A DNA stretch of 64,000 nt, from positions 310,001-374,000 of the forward strand of contig NZ_BMRZ01000003.1 of NCBI RefSeq assembly GCF_014648895.1, given 5' to 3'. Within the stretch, counting starts at the first letter, position 1; the number at the start of each line of letters is the position of its first letter. Made by a program: the position numbers and the translations under genes. The notes under the pieces are model-generated. The model saw only the letters and a list, made by a program, of their open reading frames with translations. It was not told the DNA's origin and searched no databases. This document shows positions 62,984 to 64,000 of this stretch, piece after piece. This stretch comes from Streptomyces tanashiensis. Lineage in GTDB: Bacteria; Actinomycetota; Actinomycetes; Streptomycetales; Streptomycetaceae.

Positions 62984-63865
62984 TCAGTCGGAGCGGAAGG
63001 CGACGCGCACCGCGTTGTTCGCCGGCACGACGAGCACGTTGCCGCCCTTCTCCGCCCAGTCGTCGGGGATGAGGAACATCCGGCCGTTCGCCTCCGCGAG
63101 GAGACGCAGGCCCTCGTACCGGTACCGGAACCGCTGCGGGGGTCCGGCGACGGGCAGGACCGTCTCGCGTACCTGCCGGGGCGGGAAGTAGAGGCGTTCC
63201 GCCGTGTCGACGGTCACGGCCGGGCGCAGCCACAGATGGCGCGCCAGGTAGCGGGCCTCGTCGGTGCCGTGCCGCTTGGCGTACGCGTGGACCGCCCAGA
63301 AGGAGCACAGCACGACCAGCGCGGCGACGAGCGCGAGCGCCAGCCGCTCGCGCGCCACCGGGTAGGAGGTGCCGGTCAGCTTGAAGGACAGGGCCCTGCC
63401 GTACACGACCAGGACCAGTCCGCAGCCCAGCAGCAGCGGGGTGTCCATCGCCCCGGCGCGCCACACGCCGAGCCCGCCGAGCATGCCGAGGGTGAACATG
63501 ACCAGGCCGCAGACCGAGAGCGCGTACGGCGCGAGGCGGCCGCCCGGTGGCAGGTGTGTGCTCCTGTCCCCGAGCGTGCGTGCCGCGTAGTAGACCAGGA
63601 CGCCGGCCAGCGCGACGGTGAGCGCCGTGCCGGCGGGTACGTAGAGGGCGGCCGCGCTGCGCATCGCGTAGTCCCGGGGGGAGAAGCCGAGGGTCGCCGC
63701 GTCGATGCCGAAGTACGCGTACTGGGCGTCGGTGAAGGCGAAGCCGAAGTACAGCAGCAGGGCGCCGATGAAGGTGGTCGGCGCGACCAGCGTGGTGAGC
63801 GTGACGACCCAGTTGCCCCAGGGGCTCCTTCCGCTCCCGTCGTCGTCGGGTTCGCCTTCGGCCAT
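62984..63865 (-). CDS. Multi-pass membrane protein of unknown function
   Basis: 293 residues. An acidic N-terminus (MAEGEPDDDGSGRSPWGN) is followed by about five hydrophobic segments: TLTTLVAPTTFIGALLLYFG, ALYVPAGTALTVALAGVLVY, LAPYALSVCGLVMFTLGMLG, LLLGCGLVLVVYGRALSF and LALALVAALVVLCSFWAVHA. The last 100 residues are soluble (FPPRQVRETVLPVAGPPQRF; GRMFLIPDDWAEKGGNVLVV) and probably extracytoplasmic. The DxxYAYFGID..TLGFSPRDYAM region after helix 1 is seen in other actinobacterial membrane proteins of unknown role. It lies behind a Thr/Gly-rich gene. Confidence 0.8.
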   Translation of the reverse strand: MAEGEPDDDGSGRSPWGNWVVTLTTLVAPTTFIGALLLYFGFAFTDAQYAYFGIDAATLGFSPRDYAMRSAAALYVPAGTALTVALAGVLVYYAARTLGDRSTHLPPGGRLAPYALSVCGLVMFTLGMLGGLGVWRAGAMDTPLLLGCGLVLVVYGRALSFKLTGTSYPVARERLALALVAALVVLCSFWAVHAYAKRHGTDEARYLARHLWLRPAVTVDTAERLYFPPRQVRETVLPVAGPPQRFRYRYEGLRLLAEANGRMFLIPDDWAEKGGNVLVVPANNAVRVAFRSD

Positions 63866-63897
63866 GCGGCCCCCTTCGCTCGGGCGGCTCGGCCGGG

Positions 63898-64000
63898 TCA
63901 GCGGGACCGTCCGGGACCGGCCGAGCTGCCGCCGGCGGTGTCGCCGGCCGTGTCTCCGGTGGTCCCTTCGGAGGTCTCTCCGGTGGTTCCTTCGGTGGTG
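63898..64000 (-). CDS. C-terminal tail of a Thr/Gly/Glu-rich protein (cut by window edge)
   Basis: Reading leftwards into the TGA at 63900-63898, the last 34 codons give TTEGTTGETSEGTTGDTAGD, then TAGGSSAGPGRSR. The DNA shows imperfect 12- to 18-bp repeats (ACCACCGGAGA-type units). It ends 32 nt before the following membrane-protein gene on the same strand. The body of the protein lies outside the window; low-complexity tails of this kind are often linker or extracytoplasmic regions. Frame choice rests on the repeat periodicity and the downstream gene spacing. Confidence 0.5.
   Translation of the reverse strand, partial: TTEGTTGETSEGTTGDTAGDTAGGSSAGPGRSR

Overview
The window is chromosomal DNA from a Streptomyces-type actinomycete. 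The evidence is very high GC with strong third-position GC bias, frequent GTG starts, start codons that often sit 6-7 nt behind a TAnnnT hexamer (leaderless pattern), an XRE/DUF397 pair, an MmyB-type regulator, a class F sortase, a TerD-family protein and a primary-like sigma factor near dnaG. No phage, plasmid, insertion sequence or CRISPR array was seen. Most of the window looks like conserved core chromosome with small accessory patches.

Layout. 0-6 kb: truncated FAD-linked oxidase, LuxR/TPR regulator, FprA ferredoxin reductase, a membrane protein, then a DUF397/XRE pair divergent from two tiny conserved genes. 6-13 kb: recO-uppS-YcxB-like gene, then the zinc module (zur and znuACB) divergent from glyS, with two candidate Zur boxes 22 bp apart in front of znuA. 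13-20 kb: transporter and regulator cassettes (TetR + aldo/keto reductase, MFS + MmyB regulator, MFS), each with a candidate operator. 19.6-26.6 kb: dusB, ppdK, a 600-bp gene-free stretch with structured repeats, a winged-helix protein and a PhoX/DUF839 protein. 26.7-30.8 kb: a 20-bp-period minisatellite, truncated haemoglobin, VOC protein, and an SDR-MFS-TetR group with two nearly identical operators.

30.7-49.8 kb carries a dispersed nitrate/nitrite assimilation set. An FAD oxidoreductase, nirB and nirD are translationally coupled behind a candidate GlnR box. A nasA-type nitrate reductase lies 9 kb away with a weaker GlnR-like array, and a sirohydrochlorin chelatase (siroheme supply for NirB) lies further on. 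Between them are a ferric-reductase-like membrane flavoprotein, a TauE/SafE-family exporter, a class F sortase with a secreted partner, an aminotransferase-IV protein, a heterodimeric ABC exporter and a CutA-gamma-glutamylcyclotransferase-like fusion. The FAD oxidoreductase is interrupted, apparently in frame, by a 229-bp element with perfect 13-bp terminal inverted repeats.

46.5-64 kb: SanA-like protein, MIP channel, sirohydrochlorin chelatase, dgt, an FAD reductase, dnaG, an HrdA-like sigma factor, a TerD-family protein whose stop codon overlaps that of the sigma gene, a second heterodimeric ABC exporter paralogous to the first, an FGGY kinase, a YtxH-like protein, two tRNA-Asn genes, a CAT-anticodon tRNA (probably Ile2), and membrane or partial genes at the right edge.

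No wholly new multi-gene system could be demonstrated. The items most worth follow-up are the MITE-like element read through in the nitrite operon, the three 22-bp repeats at an exact 35-bp period behind ppdK, the 7 x 20-bp minisatellite, the paired shared operators, and the CutA fusion. Functional calls come from motif recognition without database searching.
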